A stretch of 64,000 nt of DNA from Sulfitobacter sp. EhC04 (lineage in GTDB: Bacteria; Pseudomonadota; Alphaproteobacteria; Rhodobacterales; Rhodobacteraceae). Location of the stretch: positions 62,001 through 126,000 of the forward strand of contig NZ_LXYI01000005.1 of NCBI RefSeq assembly GCF_001650875.1, written 5' to 3'. The notes beneath the pieces were generated by a model, which was not told where the DNA came from, did no database searches, and was given only the letters and a program-made list of their open reading frames with translations. Below, piece by piece: positions 17,660-26,386 of the stretch; positions within the stretch are counted from its first letter, which is position 1; each line of letters opens with the position of its first letter. A program made the position numbers and the translations under genes.

Positions 17660-18594
17660 GCCCGCGCTGGGGCATTGTCGCGACGATCAAGGCCCCGGCA
17701 GAGGAAATTCTGCGCTTTGCCGCCTATCACCTTGAGGCAGGCGCGCACCGGCTGTTCATCTATCTGGACGCACCGAACCCGGCAGCGCAGACGGCCTTGG
17801 AAAACCACCCGAAATGCCGGGTGACCCTGTGCGACACTGCGCATTGGCAGGCGCTGATCGGCAAGCCGCCGGTCAAACACCAGTCGCGCCAGACCCTGAA
17901 TGCCACCCATGCCTATGGCCGCGCGGGGGATGTGGACTGGCTCGCCCATATCGACGTGGACGAGTTTCTGGTCAGCGACCGCCCCGTGGCCGATCATCTG
18001 GCCGATGTCCCGGCGCAGGTGGAAACCGCCCGCGCCCGCCCGATGGAGATGCTGGGCGGCGACGGCACCGCCTTCAAACGCTTTATCCCCAACGGCCCCG
18101 CGCGCGAGCGCATCGTGAACGCGGTCTATCCGACCTTCGGCGAATACATCAAAGGCGGGTTTCTGAGCCATCTGGCGGGAAAGGTCTTTGTCAGGACGGG
18201 AATGGATGGCATCACGATCCGCATCCACAACGCCTTTCGCGGGTCCGACATGATCGAAGGCACGCAAGAACTGTCAGAACTGCGGCTGGCCCACGCCCAT
18301 GCAAAATCCTGGAAAGACTGGCAGGCCGCCTATCGGTTCCGGCTTGAGAAAGGGTCATACCGTGCCGAACTTGGCCCCGCCAAGCCGCGCGTGCGCGGCG
18401 GGCTGACCCTGAACGAATTCTTCGCCATCCTTGAGGCCGAAGAGGGTGAAACCGGTCTGCGCGCCTTTTATGACGAAGTCTGCGCCGACACCCCCGACCA
18501 CCGCGCCCGGCTGGCCGCCCATGATCTGCTGCACCGTGCCGATCTACGGCTAAGCACCCATTTGGCCACACATTTCCCCGATTGGGCGGGCTGA
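17656..18594 (+). CDS. Glycosyltransferase family 2 (Glyco_tranf_2_4 type)
   Basis: A 312-aa protein with a GTG start overlapping the prfC stop by 4 bp. The N-terminal strand GIVATIKAPAEEILRFAAYH, the YLDAPNP segment and HIDVDEF near residues 97-103 identify the same family as the enzymes at 845 and 3914, though it is more diverged. No membrane segment. Coupling to prfC is probably positional rather than functional. Acceptor and donor unknown. Confidence 0.75.
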   Translation: MSPRWGIVATIKAPAEEILRFAAYHLEAGAHRLFIYLDAPNPAAQTALENHPKCRVTLCDTAHWQALIGKPPVKHQSRQTLNATHAYGRAGDVDWLAHIDVDEFLVSDRPVADHLADVPAQVETARARPMEMLGGDGTAFKRFIPNGPARERIVNAVYPTFGEYIKGGFLSHLAGKVFVRTGMDGITIRIHNAFRGSDMIEGTQELSELRLAHAHAKSWKDWQAAYRFRLEKGSYRAELGPAKPRVRGGLTLNEFFAILEAEEGETGLRAFYDEVCADTPDHRARLAAHDLLHRADLRLSTHLATHFPDWAG

Positions 18595-18706
18595 ACGGAC
18601 ATCTGTTTGACCGCAGGCCGTTATGTTGCTATGCGGTCGCAACATGTAGCGGCAGGGCCGCCTTGGGCCACGGGGGCCTGCATGATTGCTGCTGCGGGCC
18701 AAATGA

Positions 18707-18727
18707 GTGTCCGCAAAACACGGACAC
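18707..18727 (+). promoter_or_regulatory. Hairpin immediately before the DEAD-box helicase start
   Basis: GTGTCCG-caaaaca-CGGACAC forms a perfect 7-bp stem with a 7-nt loop ending 2 bp before the ATG at 18730. No good Shine-Dalgarno is free outside it, so folding would hinder initiation. Because the gene product unwinds RNA, autoregulation or cold-sensitive translation is conceivable. Confidence 0.45.
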
Positions 18728-18729
18728 AC

Positions 18730-20232
18730 ATGACAAAATTTTCTGATCTGAACTTGAATCCCAAGGTCCTTAAGGCGATTGCCGAAGCGGGCTATGAAAT
18801 CCCCACACCCATTCAGGCCGGGGCCATCCCCCCTGCCCTTGAAGGTCGCGACGTTCTGGGCATCGCCCAGACCGGCACCGGCAAGACCGCCAGCTTTACG
18901 CTGCCGATGATCACCATGCTGGCGCGGGGCCGCGCAAGGGCGCGGATGCCGCGCAGCCTGGTGCTGTGCCCGACCCGCGAACTGGCCGCCCAGGTGGCCG
19001 AGAACTTTGACACCTATGCCAAACACGTGAACCTGACCAAGGCGCTGCTGATCGGCGGCGTGTCCTTCGGCGAGCAGGACAAGCTGATCGACAAGGGCGT
19101 CGATGTGCTGATCGCCACACCGGGCCGCCTGCTTGACCATTTCGAACGCGGCAAGCTGATCCTGAACGACGTCAAGGTCATGGTGGTGGACGAGGCTGAC
19201 CGGATGCTCGACATGGGGTTCATTCCCGACATCGAGCGTATCTTTGGCCTCACGCCCTTTACCCGCCAGACGCTGTTCTTCTCGGCCACCATGGCGCCCG
19301 AGATCGAGCGGATCACCAACACTTTCCTGTCCAACCCCGCCCGCATCGAAGTGGCGCGGCAGGCCACGACGGGCGAGAATATCACCCAGGGCGTGGTGAT
19401 GTTCAAAGCCTCCCGCAAGGACCACGAAGCCACCGAAAAGCGCAACCTGCTGCGCGCGCTGATCGACGGCGAAGGCGACAAATGCACCAACGCGATCATC
19501 TTTTGCAACCGCAAGATGGATGTGGACGTGGTGGCCAAGTCATTGAAAAAATACGGCTATGACGCCGCCCCGATCCACGGTGACCTGGACCAGAGCCAGC
19601 GCACGCGCACCCTCGATGGTTTCCGCGCGGGCGATCTGCGCTTTCTCGTGGCCTCTGATGTGGCCGCACGCGGCCTCGATGTGCCTGCGGTCAGCCATGT
19701 CTTCAACTTCGACGTGCCCAGCCACGCAGAGGATTACGTGCACCGCATCGGTCGGACCGGCCGCGCCGGCCGTGACGGCAAGGCGATCATGATCTGCATC
19801 CCCCGCGACGAAAAGAACCTCGCGGATGTGGAGCGTTTGGTCGAGCGTGAGATCCCGCGAATGGACAACCCGCTGGGCGGCGGCAATGCGGCAGAGGCGG
19901 CACCTGTTGCCGACGATACCGCCGACAAGCCCAAAAAGACCCGCTCGCGCAGCCGCAAGCCCAAGTCGGACACGCCAAAGCCCGAGGCGGCGGCAAAACC
20001 GGCAGCCGAGGCAAAGCCCGCTGTCGAGGCTCAGGAAAAGCCGGAGCCGAAGTCCGAACCGAAAAAATCCGAGCCGAAAAAACCCGCGCAATCCACCCGG
20101 AACGAAGCGCAGGACCGCAACTCCGGTTCGCGCAGCCGCAGCCAGAACAGCCGTGGAAACGACAACCGCGTCGTGGGCCTGGGCGATCACACCCCGGACT
20201 TTATCGGATTGAGCTTCGAGGACCGCGATTGA
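18730..20232 (+). CDS. DEAD-box ATP-dependent RNA helicase (RhlE-like)
   Basis: A 500-aa helicase. Motifs in order: the Q motif region PTPIQAGAIPPAL, AQTGTGKT (I), PTRELA (Ia), TPGRLLD (Ib), DEADRMLD (II), FFSATMAP (III), IIFCNRK (IV), SDVAARGLDV (V) and HRIGRTGRAGR (VI). From about residue 385 the protein turns into a Lys/Pro/Ser/Glu-rich disordered tail (KPKKTRSRSRK and AEAKPAVEAQ-type repeats) typical of RNA-binding extensions. A longer frame exists upstream, but the family starts at MTKFSDLNLNPK. Likely roles are ribosome assembly or mRNA turnover. Confidence 0.9.
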   Translation: MTKFSDLNLNPKVLKAIAEAGYEIPTPIQAGAIPPALEGRDVLGIAQTGTGKTASFTLPMITMLARGRARARMPRSLVLCPTRELAAQVAENFDTYAKHVNLTKALLIGGVSFGEQDKLIDKGVDVLIATPGRLLDHFERGKLILNDVKVMVVDEADRMLDMGFIPDIERIFGLTPFTRQTLFFSATMAPEIERITNTFLSNPARIEVARQATTGENITQGVVMFKASRKDHEATEKRNLLRALIDGEGDKCTNAIIFCNRKMDVDVVAKSLKKYGYDAAPIHGDLDQSQRTRTLDGFRAGDLRFLVASDVAARGLDVPAVSHVFNFDVPSHAEDYVHRIGRTGRAGRDGKAIMICIPRDEKNLADVERLVEREIPRMDNPLGGGNAAEAAPVADDTADKPKKTRSRSRKPKSDTPKPEAAAKPAAEAKPAVEAQEKPEPKSEPKKSEPKKPAQSTRNEAQDRNSGSRSRSQNSRGNDNRVVGLGDHTPDFIGLSFEDRD

Positions 20233-20263
20233 GCCTTCGGGGCTGATCGGCAAAAAACAGCAG

Positions 20264-20290
20264 GCGGCAGCACGATCCCGTGGTGCCGCC
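20264..20290 (+). terminator. Hairpin after the DEAD-box helicase gene
   Basis: GGCGGCAGCAC pairs with GTGGTGCCGCC (one mismatch) around a 5-nt loop, 31 bp after the helicase stop. It lacks a strong T-run. Confidence 0.5.
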
Positions 20291-20334
20291 GCATTGGCAT
20301 GGTACGTTCGGTCAAACCGCATAAGGCCCGACAG

Positions 20335-21060
20335 ATGCTGCGCTTGTTCCTTTCCCTGCTGCTTGTTCTTTACGCCTCTGCCGCCACGGCAGAGCGCTGC
20401 CGCGCCATGGTCAATGGCAGCGAAGTCGTGATCGAGGCGGACAATTTCGCCACCTTCGCCGAAGACGTCAAAACCCGTGAAAAACTGCTGAACTGGCCCT
20501 CGGCCAAGTGGAATCGCGCCTGGGGCACGCCCCCCGCCTGCCTGAGCGGCGTGCTCTACGATTATCTTGCGACCACGGTGCCGGACAACCAGATCGACGG
20601 TTATTGCCTGACACAGGACGACAAGACCGGGTTTTTCCTGGTCCCCGGTGAGCGCAACTTTCGCGGGCTTTGCCGCACCACTGTCTGCCAGCGGGTGAAC
20701 ACGACAAAGGCCGAAACAGTGGCGGTGACGCGATCCATCGCAAACACCGCCGTGGCAACGGTGACGGACCCTGCCGCCGCGATTGCCGTGGCGCATAAAT
20801 CGGGCGCGATGATCCTGTCGGGCAGTGCCGGCACGCTGATCTCGAACATCGGGAGCACCAGTTCAACGGTGGTCACGGCCCTGTCCACCCCCGCCGCGCT
20901 GGCGGCGGTGGGTGTCTCTGTCCTCGCAGTGGGCGGGGCCGTCTATATGTGCAGCGGGGCGGAAGAGGTATTGCCCGTCGCGGCCCCGGTGGAGGATGTC
21001 CCCGTGCTGGATGCCCCCCTCGACCAGGAGAACGCGCCGCTGGAAGACGCCGCCGATTGA
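20335..21060 (+). CDS. Secreted or membrane-anchored protein of unknown function
   Basis: A 241-aa protein with a clear signal peptide (residues 1-20, ending SAATA). The mature part has several cysteines (including C-R-A, P-A-C, Y-C-L, G-L-C and T-V-C-Q), suggesting disulfides in the periplasm. A hydrophobic Ala/Gly/Val-rich segment near residues 185-205 is followed by an acidic, proline-rich tail. The frame also opens 36 bp upstream, but the ATG at 20335 gives the signal peptide. No family recognised. Confidence 0.6.
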   Translation: MLRLFLSLLLVLYASAATAERCRAMVNGSEVVIEADNFATFAEDVKTREKLLNWPSAKWNRAWGTPPACLSGVLYDYLATTVPDNQIDGYCLTQDDKTGFFLVPGERNFRGLCRTTVCQRVNTTKAETVAVTRSIANTAVATVTDPAAAIAVAHKSGAMILSGSAGTLISNIGSTSSTVVTALSTPAALAAVGVSVLAVGGAVYMCSGAEEVLPVAAPVEDVPVLDAPLDQENAPLEDAAD

Positions 21061-21104
21061 GCGGTTTGGTCGGGGGCGGCTTTCGCAGCAATGGAACGGG
21101 CAGC

Positions 21105-21141
21105 GCTTCAGGCCTGAATATGCATCAATTCTGCCTGAAGC
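21105..21141 (+). terminator. Hairpin downstream of the secreted protein gene
   Basis: GCTTCAGGC and GCCTGAAGC form a perfect 9-bp stem with a 19-nt loop, 45 bp past the stop. A second hairpin (AAGG-C-CGCG/CGCG-CCTT) follows at about 21189-21212. I see no gene in 21061-21314. Confidence 0.45.
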
Positions 21142-21314
21142 AGCAGGGGACTGGTCAGCGGCCCATTCCGCTTTCCCCTCGCGCGGAGCCAAGGCCGCGG
21201 GCCGCCGCGCCTTGAACTTGAACGGCCAACACCCTGCCGCGCTGTGCGCTTTCGGGACATTGGCGCTGTCATTTGCCTCAGGTCAAAGGCCGGACGCCAT
21301 AAGCAGACATGCAT

Positions 21315-22004
21315 TTACCGTAGGGTTCGGCTGGATGCGACCTTGGTCAGCGGCCCCAGATTGAACCATTCCGACAGCTTGCCTTGCGCCCAGGTATCCC
21401 CCAGCACCTCCAACTGTTGCGTTTCCATGGCGCGGGGCAAGGTACAATCGCCGCGAACGATGTAGATTGCGTCCGCCAGTGTACAGGCAAGATAGAGGTT
21501 CACCTCTCCGCCCGGATCGTCGATGCATAGCTCGCAGCGGTCTTTCTGATTGAGAAACCACCAGAATCTTTTCGACGGAATTTGGTCGGTCAATTCAAGC
21601 CGGATCAGGCAGCGCCTGTTGCCGAAAGCCTTTGGATTCGAGGTGCTTTCCAGACTCCATACAAGCAGCCCCAGATCCATTTCGTGTTTCTTCAGCTCGC
21701 GCCTTGTCCAGCGCTGGCCCCAGACCCCCAAAGCCTCGACCAGCGGCACGAACTCGCGACCCGATTCAGTCAGGACATACCCTTGGCGGCGCTCGCCAAA
21801 GTCGTGACGCATGACCACGCCTTCCTCGATCAACCATTTAAGTCGCGACGACAGCAGCGAGGGCGACATCAATGGCACACCGCGTTGCAGTTCGGAAAAC
21901 CGTCGCGCACCGGCGGCAAGATCACGTATGATCAATGCGTTCCAGCGCTCGCAAAAAAGCTCTGCCGCTTTGGCAACCGGGCAGAACTGGCCATAGGACT
22001 TCAT
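21315..22004 (-). CDS. HxlR family winged-helix transcriptional regulator
   Basis: A 229-aa regulator. The HxlR domain is at the N-terminus (CPVAKAAELFCERWNALIIRDL, then FSELQRGVPLMSPSLLSSRLKWLIEEGVV), with the conserved early cysteine and the wing GYVLTESGREFVPL. The C-terminal ~110 residues form a second domain, possibly ligand-binding. I prefer the ATG at 22004 (AAGG 8 bp upstream) over a GTG at 22013. It is divergently transcribed from a methyltransferase across a 100-bp gap containing a palindrome, so it probably controls that gene and itself. Confidence 0.82.
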   Translation of the reverse strand: MKSYGQFCPVAKAAELFCERWNALIIRDLAAGARRFSELQRGVPLMSPSLLSSRLKWLIEEGVVMRHDFGERRQGYVLTESGREFVPLVEALGVWGQRWTRRELKKHEMDLGLLVWSLESTSNPKAFGNRRCLIRLELTDQIPSKRFWWFLNQKDRCELCIDDPGGEVNLYLACTLADAIYIVRGDCTLPRAMETQQLEVLGDTWAQGKLSEWFNLGPLTKVASSRTLR

Positions 22005-22024
22005 GCCGTTCACCTTCGTTTTGC

Positions 22025-22042
22025 TACAGTTTTAGAACTATA
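22025..22042. promoter_or_regulatory. Candidate HxlR operator
   Basis: TA-c-AGTT-ttag-AACT-a-TA is an 18-bp imperfect palindrome in the divergent hxlR/methyltransferase spacer. The arms match at six of seven positions. The position, about 20 bp from one start and 63 bp from the other, suits a shared operator. Confidence 0.5.
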
Positions 22043-22104
22043 TCCCGTTCCTCCGCTTACGTCACTCTGGACCTGTCAGAAGTAGGAAAAGAAGGAGTGC
22101 AACC

Positions 22105-22911
22105 ATGCCAAGGAACGCCGCAACGACAGGACAGGTCACCAAATCGGCCGCAGAGATCTATGACGAATTCTTCGTACCGGCCTTGTTCGGTGAATGGGCA
22201 GGGCCTCTGTGCGATGCCGCAGGGATCAAGCCGGGTGACGCCGTGCTGGATGTTGCCTGCGGAACGGGGGCAACGACACGCGAAGCGGCGGCACGCAACC
22301 GCCCAAATGGCAGGGTTGCCGGGCTTGACCGGAACAGTGGCATGTTGGCAGTGGCACAAGCAAAAGCGCCGTCGATCGAGTGGTTCGAAAGCATGGCAGA
22401 GGACATGCCATTTGATGCCAATTCCTTCGACTCCGTACTTTGCCAATTCGGACTGATGTTCTTTGAAGATCCTGTACAGGCGTTGCAGGAAATGCGGCGG
22501 GTGTTGCGCCCCGGCGGGCGGATCGCCCTGTCTGTCTGGGACAGCGCAGACAATTCGCCCGGCTATGCCGAGATGATCGCGCTGATCGACGAAATGTTCG
22601 GAACGGTCGCCGCTGACGCCCTGCGTGCGCCCTTCGTTCTGGGCGACAGGGCTGCATTGCGCGCTGTGCTGGACAAGGCCGGTCTTCAGGGTGCCAGGCT
22701 GGCCATTTGCTCTGGGAACGCACGGTTTGCGTCAATTCGGGACTGGGTTCGGATGGATGTGCGCGGCTGGACCCTGGCGGACTTGATCGACGATGCCGGA
22801 TTTGAAGAACTGGTCGCGAAAGCTGAGGAGCGGATGGTTCGGTTCGCCGCCAGCGACGGCTCGGTTACCTTTCCGGCCCCTGCGCATATCGCTGTCTGGA
22901 CGCACCCGTAA
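22105..22911 (+). CDS. Class I SAM-dependent methyltransferase (UbiE/Methyltransf_11 type)
   Basis: A 268-aa enzyme with AGAAGGAG-like ribosome binding sequence upstream. Motif I is VLDVACGTGATTREAA (about residues 48-63); the acidic loop follows at GLDRNSGML, then AEDMPFDANSFDSVLCQFGLMFF (motif II) and LRPGGRIALSVW (motif III). This is the fold of ubiquinone/small-molecule methyltransferases; the substrate is unknown. It is divergent from the HxlR regulator, forming a self-contained cassette possibly acquired as a unit. Confidence 0.82.
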   Translation: MPRNAATTGQVTKSAAEIYDEFFVPALFGEWAGPLCDAAGIKPGDAVLDVACGTGATTREAAARNRPNGRVAGLDRNSGMLAVAQAKAPSIEWFESMAEDMPFDANSFDSVLCQFGLMFFEDPVQALQEMRRVLRPGGRIALSVWDSADNSPGYAEMIALIDEMFGTVAADALRAPFVLGDRAALRAVLDKAGLQGARLAICSGNARFASIRDWVRMDVRGWTLADLIDDAGFEELVAKAEERMVRFAASDGSVTFPAPAHIAVWTHP

Positions 22912-22970
22912 CGCGAAGTATTCGGTCTAGACCCGGTCCTTGGCATGAACGGAAACGACAGCTTTGCAAA

Positions 22971-22990
22971 GGGCAGCCTTCCGGCTGCCC
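22971..22990 (+). terminator. Terminator-like hairpin after the methyltransferase gene
   Basis: GGGCAGCC-TTCC-GGCTGCCC, a perfect 8-bp stem with a TTCC tetraloop, 60 bp after the stop codon. No T-run follows, so it may be an intrinsic or Rho-assisted end. Confidence 0.6.
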
Positions 22991-22998
22991 CCTGTTCG

Positions 22999-23121
22999 AC
23001 CTTAGCGCTTTGCATCAGAGCATATTGCTCAATAGTGGGAACTGGTGATGAGTTCCTCGGTTAAGCAAAATCAACAGGTTGGAGCGCATTCTGTGAAAGA
23101 AAATGAACGCGACACGCTATT
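22999..23121. repeat. Possible dispersed intergenic repeat remnant
   Basis: Between the hairpin and the rnj stop, the sequence contains GAGCA-TAT-TGCTC (23017-23029) and a GAGCGCATT...CGCGACACGCT stretch. These recall degenerate alphaproteobacterial intergenic repeats with GAGCG/CGCTC ends. No gene is seen here. Only one copy is in the window, so the call rests on recollection and is weak. Confidence 0.25.
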
Positions 23122-23136
23122 GCTGCCCCAGCCGGA

Positions 23137-24804
23137 TCAGCTCAACCGGCTGACCACAACTGTCACTTCGGGCTTTTTGCCGATCTCGTTCTGCGCGGAC
23201 TGGCGCACGGCGCGTTTCAGACCCTCGTTCAGCTTGTCATCGTCGCGCAGCGTGGCGGCCTTGGACCGGCCCAGGAACTGGCTCAGGTCGGCTTCGATCA
23301 CATCGGCAAGTGGTGCCTTGGAGCGGCCCGTCTCAGGCAGGCCCATCATGTCGACCCAGGGGTCGCCCAGCGGCTCGTCATCCTCGTCCAGGATCACCGT
23401 CACGGTCACATGCCCGTTCAGCGCCATGCGGATCCGGTCGCGGACAACCCCATCCAGCGCGCCGATCTGCACCGACCCATCCAGATAGGTGCGCCCGGTC
23501 TCGACGTATTCGGCCACAGTGGGTTTATTGCCGCTGAGGTCGATCATCATGCCATTGACGGCCAGCACACCGGTGATGCCCTTGGCATCCGCGATCTTGA
23601 CGTGTTCACGCAGGTGACGGTGTTCGCCATGCATCGGGATCAGCACCTGTGGCTTGACCACGTCATGCAGGGTTTCCAGGTCAGGCCGGTTCGCGTGGCC
23701 GGAAACATGGTAAAGACCGGAACTGTCGTCCACCACATCCACACCGATTTCGGAGAACTGGTTGATGATGCGGATCACGCCGCGTTCATTGCCCGGAATC
23801 GTCTTGGAGGAGAACAGGAACATGTCCCCTTCCTTCATCTCGATCCCCTGATACTTGCCACGGGCAAGCTGTGCCGAGGCCGCGCGGCGTTCGCCCTGCG
23901 ACCCGGTGACCAGCAGCAGGAGGTTCTCACGCGGGATGCCGCGGGCCTCTTCCGGGCTGACGGTGTTCGGGAAATCCTTCATCACGCCGGTTTCCAGCGC
24001 CGCCTCGACCATACGTTTCATCGCACGCCCCAGCAGGACGATGGACCGCCCCGCCTTGTCACCCGCAACCGCCAGCGTCTTTACCCGCGCCACGTTGGAG
24101 GCAAAAGTGGTCGCAACCACCATGCCCGACGCGCCACTGATCAGCTTTTCGATGTCGGGGCCAAGCGTTGCCTCGGACCGGCCCGGCAGCGGGGAAAACA
24201 CGTTGGTACTGTCACAGACCAGCGCCTTGACCCCATCCTTGCAGACCTCGGCCCAAAGCGCGGGGTCAAAGGCCTCGCCCACGCCGGGGGTCAGGTCGAT
24301 CTTGAAATCGCCGGAGTGGATCAGACGCCCCTCGGGCGTGTCGATCACCAGCGCGGAGGATTCAGGGATCGAATGCGAGATCGGCAGGAAGCCGACCTGG
24401 AACGGCCCCGCGCCCTGTTGGTGCGGCCAGGCCCCCACGGTTTGCACCGCGTCTTCGGGGTGCCCGTGTTCGGACATCTTGCGCCGCGCAATGTTGGCGG
24501 TGAAGGTCCGGGCATAGATCGGCGCCTGAAGGGCCTCATAGGTATGGGCCACCGCGCCAACGTGGTCTTCGTGCGCGTGGGTCACGAAAATCGCCTCGAT
24601 CCGGTCGCGGCGGTCCTTCAGCCATTGGATATCGGGCAGGATCAGGTCCACACCGGGGCTGCCATCCATATCGGGAAAGGCCACGCCCATATCCACGACG
24701 ATCAGCCGCTCCTTGCCCGGTTTCCCGTAGCCATACACATAGGCATTCATGCCAATTTCACCCGCCCCGCCGAGGGGAAGGTAGATCAATCTGTCGCTGC
24801 TCAT
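23137..24804 (-). CDS. rnj: Ribonuclease J
   Basis: A 555-aa metallo-beta-lactamase/beta-CASP nuclease with 5'-exonuclease and endonuclease activity in mRNA and rRNA processing. The N-terminal zinc motif THAHEDHVGA is preceded by LGGAGEIGMN, then SHSIPES and HSGDFKID. The beta-CASP part includes VVATTFASNVAR and LVTGSQGERRAA, and VSGHANRPDL plus PMHGEHRHL follow. Only 1 bp separates its ATG from the coaX stop. It is the last gene of the nuo-birA-coaX-rnj string. Confidence 0.95.
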   Translation of the reverse strand: MSSDRLIYLPLGGAGEIGMNAYVYGYGKPGKERLIVVDMGVAFPDMDGSPGVDLILPDIQWLKDRRDRIEAIFVTHAHEDHVGAVAHTYEALQAPIYARTFTANIARRKMSEHGHPEDAVQTVGAWPHQQGAGPFQVGFLPISHSIPESSALVIDTPEGRLIHSGDFKIDLTPGVGEAFDPALWAEVCKDGVKALVCDSTNVFSPLPGRSEATLGPDIEKLISGASGMVVATTFASNVARVKTLAVAGDKAGRSIVLLGRAMKRMVEAALETGVMKDFPNTVSPEEARGIPRENLLLLVTGSQGERRAASAQLARGKYQGIEMKEGDMFLFSSKTIPGNERGVIRIINQFSEIGVDVVDDSSGLYHVSGHANRPDLETLHDVVKPQVLIPMHGEHRHLREHVKIADAKGITGVLAVNGMMIDLSGNKPTVAEYVETGRTYLDGSVQIGALDGVVRDRIRMALNGHVTVTVILDEDDEPLGDPWVDMMGLPETGRSKAPLADVIEADLSQFLGRSKAATLRDDDKLNEGLKRAVRQSAQNEIGKKPEVTVVVSRLS

Positions 24805-24805
24805 A

Positions 24806-25582
24806 TTATTCAGCTTTTTCCTTGTTATACTTATGGATCACGGTCAGGCCGTGCATCGTCAGGTCATCTTCAATGACATCGAAAAGGTCTTCGGTCTGGG
24901 CAAACAACGGGGCCAGCCCGCCGGTTGCGATAATCTTCATGTTCTGGTCGCGTTCGGCCTTGATCCGGGCACAGATTTCCTTGACCAGACCGACATAGCC
25001 CCAGAACACGCCCGATTGCATACAAGCGACCGTATTGGTGCCTACTACACGTTGTGGCTTGGTAATGTCCACATGCGGCAGTGCAGCCGCCGCCATATGC
25101 AGCGCCTCAAGGCTCAGGTTCACGCCCGGTGCAATCACCCCGCCCACGTAAGCGCCATCATGGCCCGCCACGTCAAAGGTGGTGGCGGTGCCGAAATCGA
25201 CCACGATCAGGTTGCCGCCGTGCCGGTCATAGGCCCCGGAGGTGTTGACCAGACGATCCGGCCCCACGATCGTGCCCTGGTCCACGCGCGGATCAGCCGG
25301 CAGCAGGCAGTCGGGCTTACCAACCACCATGGGACGGCAGTTGAAATACTGGTCGGAAAAGACCCGCAGGTTGAACACCACACGCGGCACGGTGGAGGAG
25401 ATGATCACATCGGTGATGTCGGGCTTGATCTGGTGATGGTTCAGCAGGGTCGAAAACCAGGTGAAATAGGCATCCGCCGTGCGCGCGTGATGGGTCGATG
25501 TGCGCATGGTGCACAGCGCCCGCCCCCCTTCATAGATGGAAAAGACCGTGTTGGTGTTCCCGCAGTCAATTGCCAAGAGCAT
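24806..25582 (-). CDS. coaX: Type III pantothenate kinase
   Basis: A 258-aa enzyme catalysing the first step of CoA synthesis. The N-terminal phosphate loop is AIDCGNTNTVFS. The pantothenate/ATP site motifs GPDRLVN and VVDFGTATTFD are followed by GGVIAPGV and the IATGGLAPLF segment. Length matches the family. It lies between birA and rnj with short gaps, continuing the same transcription direction. Confidence 0.94.
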   Translation of the reverse strand: MLLAIDCGNTNTVFSIYEGGRALCTMRTSTHHARTADAYFTWFSTLLNHHQIKPDITDVIISSTVPRVVFNLRVFSDQYFNCRPMVVGKPDCLLPADPRVDQGTIVGPDRLVNTSGAYDRHGGNLIVVDFGTATTFDVAGHDGAYVGGVIAPGVNLSLEALHMAAAALPHVDITKPQRVVGTNTVACMQSGVFWGYVGLVKEICARIKAERDQNMKIIATGGLAPLFAQTEDLFDVIEDDLTMHGLTVIHKYNKEKAE

Positions 25583-25599
25583 CCCCGGCCCCCCTTCTT

Positions 25600-26334
25600 T
25601 CAGAAAAACACATCCGCAGCGGCAATCGCGACCCTGCCCTTTGCGGTGTTCAATATCAGATTCCCGTTCCGGTCCACATCCTCAAAGACGCCCGTGGTCT
25701 CATCGCGGGTGGTGCGGGCGCGGATGACCTCGCCCAGCCGTGCCGCATGGGTCAGCCAGGCGGTCCGGATGGGATCGAACCCGTAAGTAGTAAACTGGGT
25801 CTCCAGCACCGCGTATTCCGCCGCCAGCACCTCCAGAAACGCCTCTGGCGTGACGCCAAGCCCAAAGGCCCCGGCAAGGCTGACAGGCGTGACCGCCCCC
25901 GCTTCGACCTGATCCGCGCCCGGTGCATGGGCCAGGTTGACACCGATCCCGATCAGCAGGTGCGGGCCATTGGTTTCCAGCAGGATGCCCGCAACCTTGC
26001 CACCGTTCAGCAACACATCATTGGGCCATTTCAGGGCAAAGGGATCGGGCCGCCCGGTGACGACAACAAAGCTGCGGAAAAGCGCCAGCGAGGTCACAAA
26101 GGACCGCAGCGCGGCAATGCCCGGTGCCTCTGCATTCGGCAGGACCAGTGTCGCCGCGAAGTTCCCCCGAGGGGTGGACCATGCGCGGCCCCGCCTGCCC
26201 CGCGCTGCCGATTGTTCCTTTGCCAGTATCCATTCCGGGCCGGACAGATCACCCATCCTGCGCCCGGCCTCTGCCAGTGTGGAATCGACAGTGTCCAGCA
26301 CCAGCCGCCCATATCCGTCGGGCCAGCCCATCAT
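25600..26334 (-). CDS. birA: Biotin--[acetyl-CoA-carboxylase] ligase
   Basis: A 244-aa enzyme that makes biotinyl-AMP and attaches biotin to carboxylase carrier lysines, such as the one in the alpha subunit at 51795. Key features are the biotin-AMP loop GRRGRAWSTPRGN, LKWPNDVLLNGGKVAGIL and the GIGVNLAHAP segment. No N-terminal helix-turn-helix is present, so it is an enzyme without the repressor function. It follows nuoN by 52 bp. Confidence 0.92.
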   Translation of the reverse strand: MMGWPDGYGRLVLDTVDSTLAEAGRRMGDLSGPEWILAKEQSAARGRRGRAWSTPRGNFAATLVLPNAEAPGIAALRSFVTSLALFRSFVVVTGRPDPFALKWPNDVLLNGGKVAGILLETNGPHLLIGIGVNLAHAPGADQVEAGAVTPVSLAGAFGLGVTPEAFLEVLAAEYAVLETQFTTYGFDPIRTAWLTHAARLGEVIRARTTRDETTGVFEDVDRNGNLILNTAKGRVAIAAADVFF

Positions 26335-26386
26335 GGGGTGAGAGTCCGTGACTTGGGCAAGCTCAGCCTGTCAGACCGCACGCCGG

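Noticed and set aside
26018..26351. Small frames overlapping birA
   Set aside because: All overlap birA codons and lack conserved features.
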